DNA of 64,000 nucleotides, taken from the NCBI GenBank assembly GCA_019843655.1, contig JACDQD010000102.1:1125501-1189500 (forward strand), given 5' to 3'. This DNA comes from Lethocerus indicus (Eukaryota; Arthropoda; Insecta; Hemiptera; Belostomatidae). A program made the position numbers and the translations under genes. The notes under the pieces are model-generated. The model did not search any database. It saw only the letters and a program-made list of their open reading frames with translations, and was not told the origin of the DNA. Below are positions 10,431 to 21,372 of this stretch, one piece after another; positions within the stretch are counted from its first letter, which is position 1, and each line of letters starts with the position of its first letter.

Positions 10431-13400
10431 AGAGTTGTGAGTAAATATTTAGTGAGAAACTTGTTTTACAGAAAACCTTAATATAAAGTTATAATGCAAT
10501 ATTGTAAGGTAGTTTCCCTTGTAATTAAGAGGGTAATAATTCTATTATTATAGGGTTAATAATTAAATGATTATATAATGTTTAAAGTACTACAACCCCT
10601 TTTCCTTAAAGTTGAAGTAATTTTGTGGCTGTAGGTGCTTTTTTTTATTATTTTGGCTGTATTTTTCTTTTTAACGTTGTTTTTAGTCGTAAACCTTAGA
10701 GAAAATAGATTAGCTTTCATTATACGAAGCATGTCCCACATACATTTCCTTTTCGAACCTCCGCGGTGGAATTAATTATGCATTCGCTACATTTTTTCGA
10801 TAGCCAAAGTTATTATTATGCAAATTTCGGAACGTAAAAATTTTCATAAGGCGTTCGGCAAGTTAATTGCCGCCCGAGAAACTGCGACTGGCACGCAGAT
10901 TGTTTAATCGGCGACGAAATCGATTGGGCATTTTGTCCGATATTTATTTAATACGGCGGGGAATTTGCCTCCGACAAGTCGTGAAACGGGCGGAAAACTC
11001 GCGGACGCTTTTATTGCCGAGTATAAAGCTTTTCCCGAAATGCGGCAGGCATTTGTGGCCGGCGGCCGTTGAAGTTTTTCCGATATGAGGAAATAAACTC
11101 GTATCAAACTGATCCGGTTGCCGGGCTATCGGCAAGTTGGCCGCATCTCAATTCCAAGTCCCCCGCCTCAAGTCCTCCCGCCACCATCTCCGATTGTGCT
11201 ATATTCGAGCGAGTTTTCAAAGTCCCTCCGCCCTCCCCCCAAACTCCTACACTTATTTGAAATTTTCCGACGTATCGTCCCAGTTGAGAATCGCACAATT
11301 CCAGAAATGGGCCATCGACCCCAACGCCGTTCTTTCCTGTATTTGATCGCAGTAATGTTTATAAGAATAATCTCTGATCGAATGATTAAATCGATAGAAA
11401 TTGCGTTAAAAACATTTAGCCGATATACAGTACAACCACTTTTTTAAAAATTATTTTCATAATTTGTTACAGATAAGTTTACCAAAACAGAATTTTATTA
11501 AACTATAATGATATCAGAACGCTACATTTTATTGTTATATTCTCCGAAACAAAGCCCTTACAAAAACTATTTTTTCCTTCATTCCTTTCTCTAAATCTGG
11601 CTATGGGCCAGAGACCAGTCCCGAAAATTCTGCAGTTATTAGTTGCATTGGCGCTTAAACTAATTTAGCGTTTAAAAATTAAATTTCGAATATCACAGTT
11701 ACTGATCTGACTGTAAATATTAATTACAATAGATGATATTTTAAGTTAGGAAGGTACGGGGTTAATAATAATCCGTGCGATTTCCCGTCTACTTGGTCTT
11801 GAGTTAGAAAATGGACGGTAGGCCTCGATAAAAATGTAGGACGGTTTAAAGGAATTTTACAAGACGGTCTTCCCTTATCGTCAGAACGTTGGGGCGGCTT
11901 TAATTTCTAATTGGACGGCTGGGCAGCGGTCTGTTCCCTGTTGTTGTTTGGTCGGTATGGGGCGGGGTCCGGGGGGTGGGGGTGGGGGTGGTAACCGAGA
12001 AGCAAGTTATACAGACTGCGGTCTAACGGGCGAGCGGGAGAGGGTTAAAGTGGGGTAGGAAGTGTATTTGTAAGTAGGAAGGCCGGCGGTGTTAGTTGTG
12101 GGCGGTGTCGGAGCTGGCTTTGTGCCCGCCCTACAGACACAACAGTTAGTCTCTAATTAGCGAACCCGGCTTTATTGAGAACGGCCCGGGCTACTTCAAC
12201 CCCCGCCAATAATCCTTCTTTCCCCCACTTAACACCCTCCCGCCCACCCTTTTAACGAGTAATTAATAAAGCGCGATTCCACTGATTGATTCCCCTCCTC
12301 GAAAAACGAAAATTCGGTCCGACGGTGTTATTCAATTCCCGATCAACCTTTCAAAGCGCGGCCTCCTTTTTCCTTCTGTGGAAAAAACTCCGGAAATAAA
12401 CAGATATACCGAATAACGGTTATTTTTATTAACTCATAAAATTATATGTTTTCGACGAACGTACCCCAATGTAGGAGACATTCCAGATTCTTTCTCTTCC
12501 CCCACCCAGGTTATTATTGTACTTATTGTTGCGTAATGTTACAATAAATTTTCCAGTTGTTTCGGCTGTATTCAGGAGAGAGTAGGGTAAGATATGGCCG
12601 GGCAACAAGTTATAATACAGGGGCGTACGTTTGCAGTTGCCCCAAGGATGTGGCAACACCTTCCGACGAGGTGAAAAAAGGTGCAATATTTGATAGTCGC
12701 TGGGGGAGACACATCAGGTAAAAAGGAGTATATATGAGGAGGCGGGGGGGGCGTTTATTGTCGCGTTCGCGTTGTCGGTCGGCTTTTTAATATTGGTGAG
12801 GCGGCTCCTCCTCGGGGGAGATATTAAACCACCCCCCCGGGGGGGCGGCGGGCTGCCTCTCATTACCCAGTCCACCCCGCTCTCGGGCCCGCTCCGCCCC
12901 CTGAATATCAATGCGCCCCACAATATGTGTCAATCCCCGGGACCCGCTAACGGAGTTACAACCCGGCCTCTAAATCAATTCCCCCCCCCCACCCCTCACT
13001 CTCTCACTTCCTCGCCTCCACAACCAACTTCCCTTTCCTCACTTCCACCCTTGTTTCCAATTTGGTTCTTTTTCCAGGCCCTCCTCGGTCGCGGAGCGGG
13101 CTCTCACACGATACTCCCGGGACAACCTCCTCCACGAACCCGGATATTATTAGAGTTGTTTCAACTTATCCGGCCACTGAATCTTGTTCAGCTCGATGTT
13201 TTCTCCAATCACCATCGGGGAGGCTTTTTCTTTCTTGTCCAAGTAACAGTAGTGTATAGTTTTGGATTTTCTTACTATTATTTATTTTAGAAGGGATTAT
13301 TTTGCATTCTGCGTCAATTTCATAAGGTCAACAAATATCCCTTCTGTACGGAAAATCTAGTTCGAGCGCATATTTTAGAAAGTATTGTACGATGTATTAT

Positions 13401-14504
13401 AAATAGGAAATAATTTATTTAGTTATAGTATTGATTTTTTCGTACGAGAATATCGCCGTCGATTTAGAAAATGGTGTTGGGTGATTTGCGACAGTAATGG
13501 CAGATTGAAAACTCGTGTTAACAAGAGTGGCAAACTCATTCTATCCCCCTCCTCCCCGCTCGCGCCCTTTATCTCCAACTTTCAGTGGCTCAACTGAATA
13601 TTCGGTGTAAAACATAAAAGAGGCCGAACCCGACAGAAAGGGAACAATGGACACGAGCGTTACGTGAGATCCAATAAAGCATTACATTCTGGCTATCGTC
13701 CATCTGGGCGCATTAGCGGCGACCGGGGGCGTGGGCGGCAATATGGGGATTTAACATGTGATGTCCCAGCGAGATAATACCTCCGCCTGAGGCCCCCATA
13801 TTTACAATGTAAATACGGGGTTAAAACGGTAACAAGTAAATATTTCCATATCGTGACGCTTGGGGGCCGCAATAACCGACACGTGAAGGGGCGCGGCTCA
13901 TAAAACTTGTTTGGTTAACGACAGCCCTGTCCCCCAATACACGACCGCCTCCTCTCGTGTTCAATCCCCCCCACCATTCCCCTCCACAACCGACATTACG
14001 GAACGAGGAACGAGCTTATAAAATAGTTTAAAACCAATTATGCCAATGGAGTCACTTCAGCGATCAAATTCCTGCTCCGATCACGAAAGTTGACGGTAAC
14101 ATTCTTCTTCTTTGACGGAGTACAGTAGAACAATATAGCGCTGTCAGGCGAGACTAAGTAACGGGCAGAATATCGGAGCAGAATATTTCCTCCCTCGTAA
14201 CGAACGTTTATTTACTGATTAGGCACATAAGCGAATGTTCGAGGCATATTTGCACCTGAGATGTGCCAGCGGAATCTTTTTTAACACACCCCTTCTTATA
14301 AATATACGATTTCCTGTTTATTTTCATTTTTTACGAGAGGCCTCAGGTGACGGTGAGATTTCAAAATCCTAAATAGTAATAAGAGAAAATAATTAAGTTT
14401 TGAAAAACCACATATGAGAGAGAGAGAGAGAAAAAAAGTCGGTCTGTAATCACACCGAACCAAGTGGTAGAAGTTGTTCTCCTCACCTGCCTCGAGAACG
14501 CACT
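10431..14504. other. Intergenic DNA with GC islands, no gene seen
   Basis: A GC-moderate island at about 10850-11340 has several frames open on both strands but no recognisable protein. It could be regulatory or decayed repeat. A G-quadruplex motif sits at 11959-11991 (listed separately). A perfect C7G7 palindrome lies at 12832-12845 inside a C-rich tract. C-rich DNA at 12960-13140 produces a 172-codon Pro-rich frame that I regard as chance. A short GA repeat is at about 14415-14430. Confidence 0.5.
11959..11991 (+). other. G-quadruplex motif
   Basis: Five G-runs of four to six bases are separated by one to three bases (G4-C-G4-TCC-G6-T-G5-T-G5). This fits the standard intramolecular quadruplex pattern on the + strand with very short loops. 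Confidence 0.75.
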
Positions 14505-14870
14505 AAACCTGTAAACTTGCCAGTTTAAGTGACTGTATAAACAGTGTTACAGTGGGTAACAACGATATATGACCGCTCGAGTGTACAGTGCACATATACC
14601 AAGTGTCGTAACAGTATAAGTATCGTGCAAAGTTCAGTGAAAAGTGTGCGCGATTCTGCGTGCGATTGCAGTGAGTGTAAAATGTTCTCAACCTTTTATT
14701 ATTGTAACTTTCCTGAATACTATACCAACATTCTATTGAAAACAAGTATATTTTAGTCCAAATATTCATATATAAAATGCAAAAGGCCCGCTGGCCGGTA
14801 GCATATATTGAACAATATTTGTATATTAAGAGAGAAATAAAGTATATGTAATTTTTAATTGTAAGAACTC
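14505..14870 (+). mobile_element. Unclassified repeat family B, copy 1
   Basis: This aligns with about 22130-22510 in the same orientation. Shared blocks are CTGTAAA..TGCCAGTT, many AGTG words, a TTTTATTATTGTAA..TT segment, an ACCAATATT/ACCAACATT block, a short hairpin AAAGGCCCG..GGCCGG (near 14782-14797), GAACA.CATTTGTATAT and an AATAAA-containing tail (near 14836). The hairpin plus AATAAA at the right end suggests the 3' end of a retroelement. No coding frame survives. Boundaries are approximate. Confidence 0.55.
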
Positions 14871-15439
14871 GGTATTAATTATTATATAAATTATTAATTA
14901 ATTTTAAACTCCGCATTCTTACGACATTCGATTTACATGTGGAAAGGATATAGTGTTAACGATGAAATATTTTAATTTTCATTCGTTCCGCATTCTAATT
15001 CTAATACGGCGCTAATACTATGGCCGCAATACATGCGTGTTGTGCGGGTCTGCTTCTAACGCCGTTGATAATTAAAAAATGTAATTTAAGCCTTTAAGGG
15101 AACTCCATATATAATTTTACCAGATATATAAGCATGTTTATAGGCATTTATAAATCCCTAAATTATGATTAAAGTGCAAAAATAAGAAATTAGACTAATT
15201 AACAGTATCGCATATTTGTATTCGTGGTAATACACAAAATATGTTGTGATTCTCATTCATTTCTTATTTCTCATCTTGTGACCGAATCTGCTTGTGTAAA
15301 TTTTTCCAGACATGGATTAAAACTATTATTGTTGCTGGTTAGAAAAAATGTTTTTTTTACCGTTCATTCACAATCACGCTTGGTATACGTGGTCACTGTT
15401 TACCACAATGACGAATGCACACGTTTCAATTCGTGAACC
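14871..15439. other. AT-rich spacer, nothing recognised
   Basis: This is AT-rich DNA between repeat family B and the minisatellite block. A 70-codon frame (15224-15436) has no recognisable domain. Confidence 0.5.
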
Positions 15440-16065
15440 CCATCTTTAGGCCGATTTCTAGCCGCAAAAATGAAAAGAAAATTCAAAATTCATGAAATTC
15501 GGTTTTTAGGCGAAAAATCGGCTCAAAATGGGAGTTTTAAGAAGGCCGAAAAGAGTTCAAAATGCGCTTTTAGGCCAAAAATGGGGTTTTAGGCGATAAA
15601 TCGGTTCAAAATGGGTTTTGGCGTAAAACGGCCCAAAATGGGGTTTTGGACGCAGAATCGGCCAAAAATGGGGTTTTTAGGAGAAAAATCGTCTCAAAAA
15701 TGCGTTTTTAGCACTAAATGCGTTTTTTAGGCGCACAAATGAGGCTTTTTGGCGCAAAATCGGCCAATAAATGGGCTTTTTAGGCCAAAAAATCAGCTAA
15801 AAAGTGCATTTTTTGGGCCCATACTTCGGCTTTTTGGGCGTAAATCGGTAAAAATATGGGTCATTAGGCGAAATGTCGACCCAAAAATGCGTATTTTAGG
15901 CCCATAAAATCGGGTCAAAAATATGGTTTTTAGGCCAAAAATTGGGGTTTTTAGGCGAAAAATTGGTTTAAAAATGCAGTTTTTGGGTGCTAAATCGGAT
16001 CAAAAATGAGGTATTTAAGCTCAAAAATTCGGTTTTTAGGCACACAATGGGCAAAAAAAAAAGCA
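15440..16065 (+). repeat. Degenerate minisatellite, forward block ('TTTTTAGGC...ATCGG')
   Basis: This block consists of irregular monomers of roughly 26-33 bp built on GGTTTTTAGGC-AAAAATCGG and CAAAAATG. Divergence is high but the motif recurs more than 15 times. It carries no coding frame. The same motif appears reverse-complemented from 16083 onward. Confidence 0.85.
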
Positions 16066-16082
16066 TTTCTGGGATCCAGAAA
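16066..16082. repeat. Near-palindrome at the orientation switch
   Basis: TTTCTGGGATCCAGAAA is a perfect palindrome except for one extra central G. It sits where the minisatellite motif changes strand. Confidence 0.8.
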
Positions 16083-16430
16083 CCACATTTTTGGGACTAA
16101 AAATCACATTCTAGGGCCAATTCCGCGCCTATAACCGACCTTTAGGGCCTAAAAACACCCTTTTAGGGTCGATTTTACACTTAAAAACCCAATTTTTGTT
16201 CCGATATTGTACCCAAAACCCCATTTTTGGGTCTAAAAATAACATTTTCGTGCCAATTTCGCATCTAAAAATGTCATTGAGCCTCAAAAATGCATTTTGG
16301 GCCAATTTCACGCCTAAAATGCCATTTTGCCCTAAAACCGCATTTTTTGGGTAAATATTTCGTCTAAAACCACTGTTTGGGGAAACCGCAAAGAAAAAAA
16401 AATGCGGTTTTGCGAACCAAGCAAATGAAA
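16083..16430 (-). repeat. Degenerate minisatellite, inverted block
   Basis: Here the motif reads CATTTTTGGGCC-AATTT-CGCCTAAAAA, the reverse complement of the 15440-16065 block. The two blocks together form a large imperfect inverted repeat. A 110-codon minus-strand frame here (16129-16461) simply translates the repeat. Confidence 0.8.
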
Positions 16431-16562
16431 TGTAAATTATGGTTTTACATTGGTTTTTCAAACGGAAAAAATTTTTAACAAACCTGGGGAAGTTTTTTAG
16501 TTTTTCGGCGCGGCAGAAAATTTCGGCGCTTTAGCCTTAAAACCTCACTTTAGCGATCTGAG

Positions 16563-18875
16563 CGGGGGCAAGTGTAACTCACTTTGGTACACTTTGGTTG
16601 GAAATATGGGTGAAATATGGATCGATCTGGGAGAAAATTTAGGCTGAGAAAATTTTCCTCGGGGTAAGTGGTACGATTGTGGTTGAATATGGGATCGATC
16701 TGAGAAAATTTTCGAAAACCTAAATTTTCGGCCTTTTCAGGGGCAAGTGTAACTCACTTTGGTACACTTGTGGGTGAATATGGGATCGATCTGAGAAAAT
16801 TTTCGAAAAACCTAAATTTTCGATTTTCAACCCGCCGTTTCAGGGGCAAGTGTAACTCACTTTGGTACACTTGTGGGTGGAATATGGGATCGATCTGAGA
16901 AAATTTTCGAAAAACCTAAATTTTCGATTTTCAACGCGCCTTTTCAGGGGCAAGTGTAACTCACTTTGGTACACTTGTGGGTGGAATATGGGATCGATCT
17001 GAGAAAATTTTCGAAAAACCTAAATTTTCGATTTTCAACGCGCCTTTTCAGGGGCAAGTGTAACTCACTTTGGTACACTTGTGGGTGAAATATGGGATCG
17101 ATCTGAGAAAATTTTCGAAAAACCTAAATTTTCGATTTTCAACCCGCCTTTTCAGGGGCAAGTGTAACTCACTTTGGTACACTTGTGGGTGGAATATGGG
17201 ATCGATCTGAGAAAATTTTCGAAAAACCTAAATTTTCGATTTTCAACCCGCCGGACCAATTTTCAGGGGCAAGTGTAACTCACTTTGGTACACTTGTGGG
17301 TGAAATATGGGATCGATCTGAGAAAATTCTATAAAAAACCTAAATTTTCGATTTTCAACCCGCCGTTTCAGGGGCAAGTGTAACTCACTTTGGTACACTT
17401 GTGGGTGAAATATGGGATCGATCTGAGAAAATTTTCGAAAAACCTAAATTTTCGATTTTCAACCCGCCGTTTCAGGGGCAAGTGTAACTCACTTTGGTAC
17501 ACTTGTGGGTGGAATATGGGATCGATCTGAGAAAATTTTCGAAAACCTAAATTTTCGATTTTCAACGATCCGCCTTTTTCAGGGCAAGTGTAACTCACTT
17601 TGGTACACTTGTGGGTGGAATATGGGATCGATCTGAGAAAATTTTCGAAAACCTAAATTTTCGATTTTCAACGCGCCTTTTCAGGGGCAAGTGTAACTCA
17701 CTTTGGTACACTTGTGGGTGGAATATGGGATCGATCTGAGAAAATTTTCGAAAAACCTAAATTTTCGATTTTCAACCTAAATTTTCGCCGTTTCAGGGGC
17801 AAGTGTAACTCACTTTGGTACACTTGTGGGTGGAAATGGGATCTGATCTGAGAAAATTTTCGAAAACCTAAATTTTGGGCGATTTTCAACGCTTTTCAGG
17901 TAAAACACTTTTGGTACACTTGTCCAAAATTAAAATGCGATGAGAAAATTTTCTAAAAACTTTTCGAATTTTTTCAAATTCCCGCCTTTTCAGGGGCAAG
18001 TGTAACTCACTTTGGTACACTTGTGGGTGGAATATGGGATCGATCTGAGAAAATTTTCGAAAAACCTAAATTTTCGATTTTCAACCCGCCTTTTCAGGGG
18101 CAAGTGTAACTCACTTTGGTACACTTGTGGGTGGAATATGGGATCGATCTGAGAAAATTTTCGAAAAACCTAAATTTTCGATTTTCAACCGCCTTTTAGG
18201 GGCAAGTGTAACTCACTTTGGTACACTTGTGGGTGAAATATGGGATCGATCTGAGAAAATTTTCGAAAACCTAAATTTTCGATTTTCAACCCGCCTTTTC
18301 AGGGGCAAATATGGGATCGAAAACCTCTGAAAATAAAACTAATTTTTCGACTTTGGTACCACTTGTGGGTGAAATATGGGATCGATCTGAGAAAATTTTC
18401 GAAAAACCTAAATTTTCGATTTTCAACCCGCCTTTTCAGGGGCAAGTGTAACTCACTTTGGTACACTTGTGGGTGGAATATGGGATCGATCTGAGAAAAT
18501 TTTCGAAAAACCTAAATTTTCGATTTTCAACCCGCCGTTTCAGGGGCAAGTGTAACTCACTTTGGTACACTTGTGGGTGGAATATGGGATCGATCTGAGA
18601 AAATTTTCGAAAAACCTAAATTTTCGATTTTCAACCCGCCTTTTCAGGGGCAAGTGTAACTCACTTTGGTACACTTGTGGGTGGAATATGGGATCGATCT
18701 GAGAAAATTTTCGAAAAACCTAAATTTTCGATTTTCAACCCGCCTTTTCAGGGGCAAGTGTAACTCACTTTGGTACACTTGTGGGTGGAATATGGGATCG
18801 ATCTGAGAAAATTTTCGAAAAACCTAAATTTTCGATTTTCAACGCCTTTTCAGGGCAAGTGTAAACTTTTACCCG
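16563..18875 (+). repeat. Satellite array, monomer about 104 bp, roughly 20 copies
   Basis: The array is head-to-tail, with the GGGGCAAGTGTAACTCAC phase recurring at 16740, 16843, 16947, 17051, 17155, 17266, 17371, 17475, 17582, 17684, 17796, 17993, 18097, 18199, 18302, 18439, 18543, 18647, 18751 and 18853. The usual step is 103-105 bp. The first two units (16563-16739) and those near 17890-17990 and 18300-18400 are degenerate. Units differ mainly at their end (CCCGCCTTTT, CGCGCCTTTT, CCCGCCGTTT) and at GGTGGAATAT versus GGTGAAATAT. Each monomer contains CAAGTGTA/TACACTTG arms, GATCGATC and GAAAATTTTC palindromes. Minus-strand open frames here are repeat translations, not genes. Confidence 0.95.
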
Positions 18876-18879
18876 AGAA

Positions 18880-19390
18880 AATTTGAGACGATTTGCGCGC
18901 CCAAAAATTATGCCGCAAAACGGCATTTTGGGGTCAATTTTGCGTCTATAAATGCCATTTCTGTGTCTAAGAACCCCATTTTTGGCCAAATTTGCGTCTA
19001 AAAGTACCGTTTTGGGTCTAAAAACCGGGTTTTTTGGCCAATTTTGCGTCTAGAAATGCAATTTTGCGGCTAAAAACCGGGTTTTTTGGCCAATTTTGCG
19101 TCTAGAAATGCAATTTTGCGGCTAAAAACCCATTTTTTTTGTGGAAAATCGCATTTTTTAGCCAATTTTGCATCCAAAAATGCCATTTTATGACCTAAAA
19201 ACCGCATTTTCGAGGCCATTTTGCGTCCAAAAATGCCATTTTTGGGCCTAAAATCCGCATTTTCGGACCAATATTACGTCTAAAAATCCATTTTTTGGTG
19301 AAAAAAAACTACATTTGTGGGCCTAAAAACAGCATTTCTGGGCCAATATTTCGTCTAAAAATGATATTTTGGGCCTAAAAACCGCATTTT
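18880..19390 (-). repeat. Minisatellite block with 52-bp period
   Basis: This is the same motif and orientation as 16083-16430. Around 19020-19125 two nearly identical units give a clear 52-bp period (AACCGGGTTTTTTGGCCAAT, then TTGCGTCTAGAAATGCAATT). Elsewhere the units are diverged. The block interrupts the 104-bp satellite. Confidence 0.85.
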
Positions 19391-19550
19391 TGGTACACTT
19401 GTGGGTGGAATATGGGATCGACTGAAAAAATTTTTAAAAACTAAATTTTCGATTTTCAACCCGCCTTTTCAGGGGCAAGTGTAACTCACTTTGGTACACT
19501 TGTGGGTGGAATATGGGATCGATCAGTGCAAATTTTCGAAAAACCTAATT
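19391..19550 (+). repeat. Outlying 104-bp satellite fragment, about 1.5 units
   Basis: The sequence resumes at GGTACACTTGTGGGTGGAAT and contains one further GGGGCAAGTGTAACTCAC start (near 19472). It then fades into unique DNA after AAAAACCTAATTCAGG. It shows the satellite originally extended across, or was copied around, the 18880-19390 block. Confidence 0.9.
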
Positions 19551-20866
19551 CAGGTTTAAAATAGGCAACCTTAATTTAATTTTAATTTTAAAAAAATGCT
19601 TGAAAGAAGGAAATAATGAATGTGTGGTTTTTGACTTTGACTACTTGCCTAGTCTTCGTGTTTTCATAATCGTCAGTACCTTTCAGTTATTATAATATTG
19701 GTGTAATTTCGGTTTACAGCTGGGAATGATGTTATTACTGTTCATGCACTATTGCTACGTGGTTGTGTTAAAACAATACTGTTTTAGCATAGAGTTCTCT
19801 ACTTTCCAGCAAAATCATTCCACGTCCCATAGGTTGAGATGTGACATGGGAACATATCATCTACTAAAATTACCTCAATTAAAGTAATTCAAAATTACAC
19901 GCAATTTAAATCGCATCTTTTGTGCCAAAGCGGTCTCGTTTTCCCGCTATTATCCCTGGATAAATACTCGGCCTTATTACCGCGGTGATTTACGGGCCTT
20001 TATTGCTTGTTTAGTAAATGATAAAGTCTGTTGTACAAATTATTTAGAAAATTAATTGAGAGCATTAAATTTTACTTACCAGGAATAAATGTAAAATAGC
20101 TTTTAAAGCGGGCAGAAACTGCGCATTGATTGTGCTGAAAGGGCGACTTATTATTGCGTTCCATAGTAATATTTCACTGGGAAAAGTTTAATTACACCAG
20201 TGATATTCGTATATTTTAAGAGGTATTAACTATAAAACAATATTAGTCATTATTAATATTATAGTTATTAGTTATATTATTAATAATAACATATTAGTTA
20301 ATGCTTTATTTAAGGGCGGATTCTACACAGTCAACTGCAGGAAGGCGTCCTTCTTATCTCTAGTTCCTCCAACTTTTTCAGCAATATTTCAAATAAATAT
20401 AAAAATTTAAAACTCGCAATAAATAATAATAATTAGTTTATATATAATAATAGTTTTGCCTAAATTTTATAGCCGAATTCATTTTTATTCAACTGAATAC
20501 CCTCGGAACGCCGGGTAGAGGACGCAGTAAGTGAAATAACTAATATTCATTCAATTATTCACTGGGAAACGACAGTTGTGTTTGGCTTCTTCCCGGGCAT
20601 CGCGCTTACCTGAATCCTTCGGTCTTTCCTTCCATGTCCAAAAGCTATCGCGTACCCACGTTCGGTCGAGGATATTCCAGTAGTATTTTAACCTGTTGAG
20701 TATTCTCTCGTCATACTCATAAGAGAGAACGATTATTCGTCACTCGTACTCCAGGACGACTCTCCCTACGTGTTAAAAAATGTCATGTGGGATTCTAGAT
20801 CATTAATCCGCCGTCAACTTATCAAATGCCAGCGTTTAATGATATTCTACAATTTAAAAGAAACAT
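19551..20866. other. AT-rich intergenic DNA, no gene seen
   Basis: AT-rich, with ATT/AAT palindromic runs at about 20240-20310. No open frame or RNA gene is recognised. Confidence 0.5.
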
Positions 20867-20879
20867 ACCTAAAACAATA

Positions 20880-21359
20880 CCCCCAAACGCGACTCAAAAG
20901 AACAGACCTCAACCGCAAATTTGGACTGCTGAGACCTCTTTTGAAAAAGACATCAAAACTTACAGTAGACAACAAACTGACAATATACAAATCCATTTTA
21001 AAACCGACACGGACTTACGGAATAGAGCTACGGGGTTCCGCTAAGAAATCCAACATCGCCCGCATCCAGAGATTCCAATCAAAAGTCCTTCTTACCATCC
21101 TTAATGCTCCCGGGTATGTTTCTAACCGAACAATCTATAATGACCTCAACATACCGACAGTCGACGAAGTCCCTTTCCTCTGTTTCCCATCCATTATCTC
21201 CCCCGCGTCGGCTCAAACGCCACTGGCCCGGAGATCTTCTTAGCCCGAAGCCATAAACTGTTCATGTGGAAAAAGTGCCGTCATTGGGTGGTCTCTTTTA
21301 TCGAGACATTCGTGTGAAAAGAAAGCACTCATCAGTTGTACCCATAACCCATAAAAAAA
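20880..21359 (+). mobile_element. Jockey-like non-LTR retrotransposon, 5'-truncated copy 1
   Basis: This is a 480-bp insert bounded by a perfect 13-bp target-site duplication, ACCTAAAACAATA at 20867-20879 and 21360-21372. It has an A-rich 3' end (21351-21360) and lacks the 5' part, as expected from incomplete target-primed reverse transcription. It is the longest of three copies of one family in the window (others at 42417 and 44039). Relative to copy 2 it lacks 66 bp after GTCGACGAAGTC. Confidence 0.92.
20882..21243 (+). pseudogene. Remnant of Jockey-clade reverse transcriptase ORF2, C-terminal part
   Basis: The frame contains KLTVDNKLTIYKSILKP, TYGIELRGSAKKSNIARIQR, FQSKVLLTILNAPGYVSNRT and DLNIPTVDEV. 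These match the conserved region just after the reverse transcriptase domain of Jockey-clade elements (family usual forms: KxxLYKSILKPxWTYGIQLWG and NAPWYVxNxxIHxDLxIP). The Trp of TWTYG, LWG and APWY is lost or changed here (TRTYG, LRG, APGY), so this copy is decaying. The open frame extends left to a Met at 20770, but that part lies outside the target-site duplication and is not part of the element. A 66-bp in-frame deletion follows VDEV. Confidence 0.85.
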
Positions 21360-21372
21360 ACCTAAAACAATA

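Noticed and set aside
12772..13290. 172-codon + strand frame
   Set aside because: C-rich low-complexity translation spanning a C7G7 palindrome; no recognisable domain.
16129..18989. Minus-strand open frames of 63-110 codons in the satellite and minisatellite
   Set aside because: They are translations of the repeat units, change frame with unit length (104 is not a multiple of 3) and have no independent support.
15440..19550. CRISPR-like array
   Set aside because: The repeats have no unique spacers and the host is a eukaryote; this is a tandem satellite.
20770..20879. Upstream extension of the Jockey reverse-transcriptase frame to a Met at 20770
   Set aside because: The target-site duplication at 20867-20879 places the element start at 20880, so the open frame to the left is chance host sequence.
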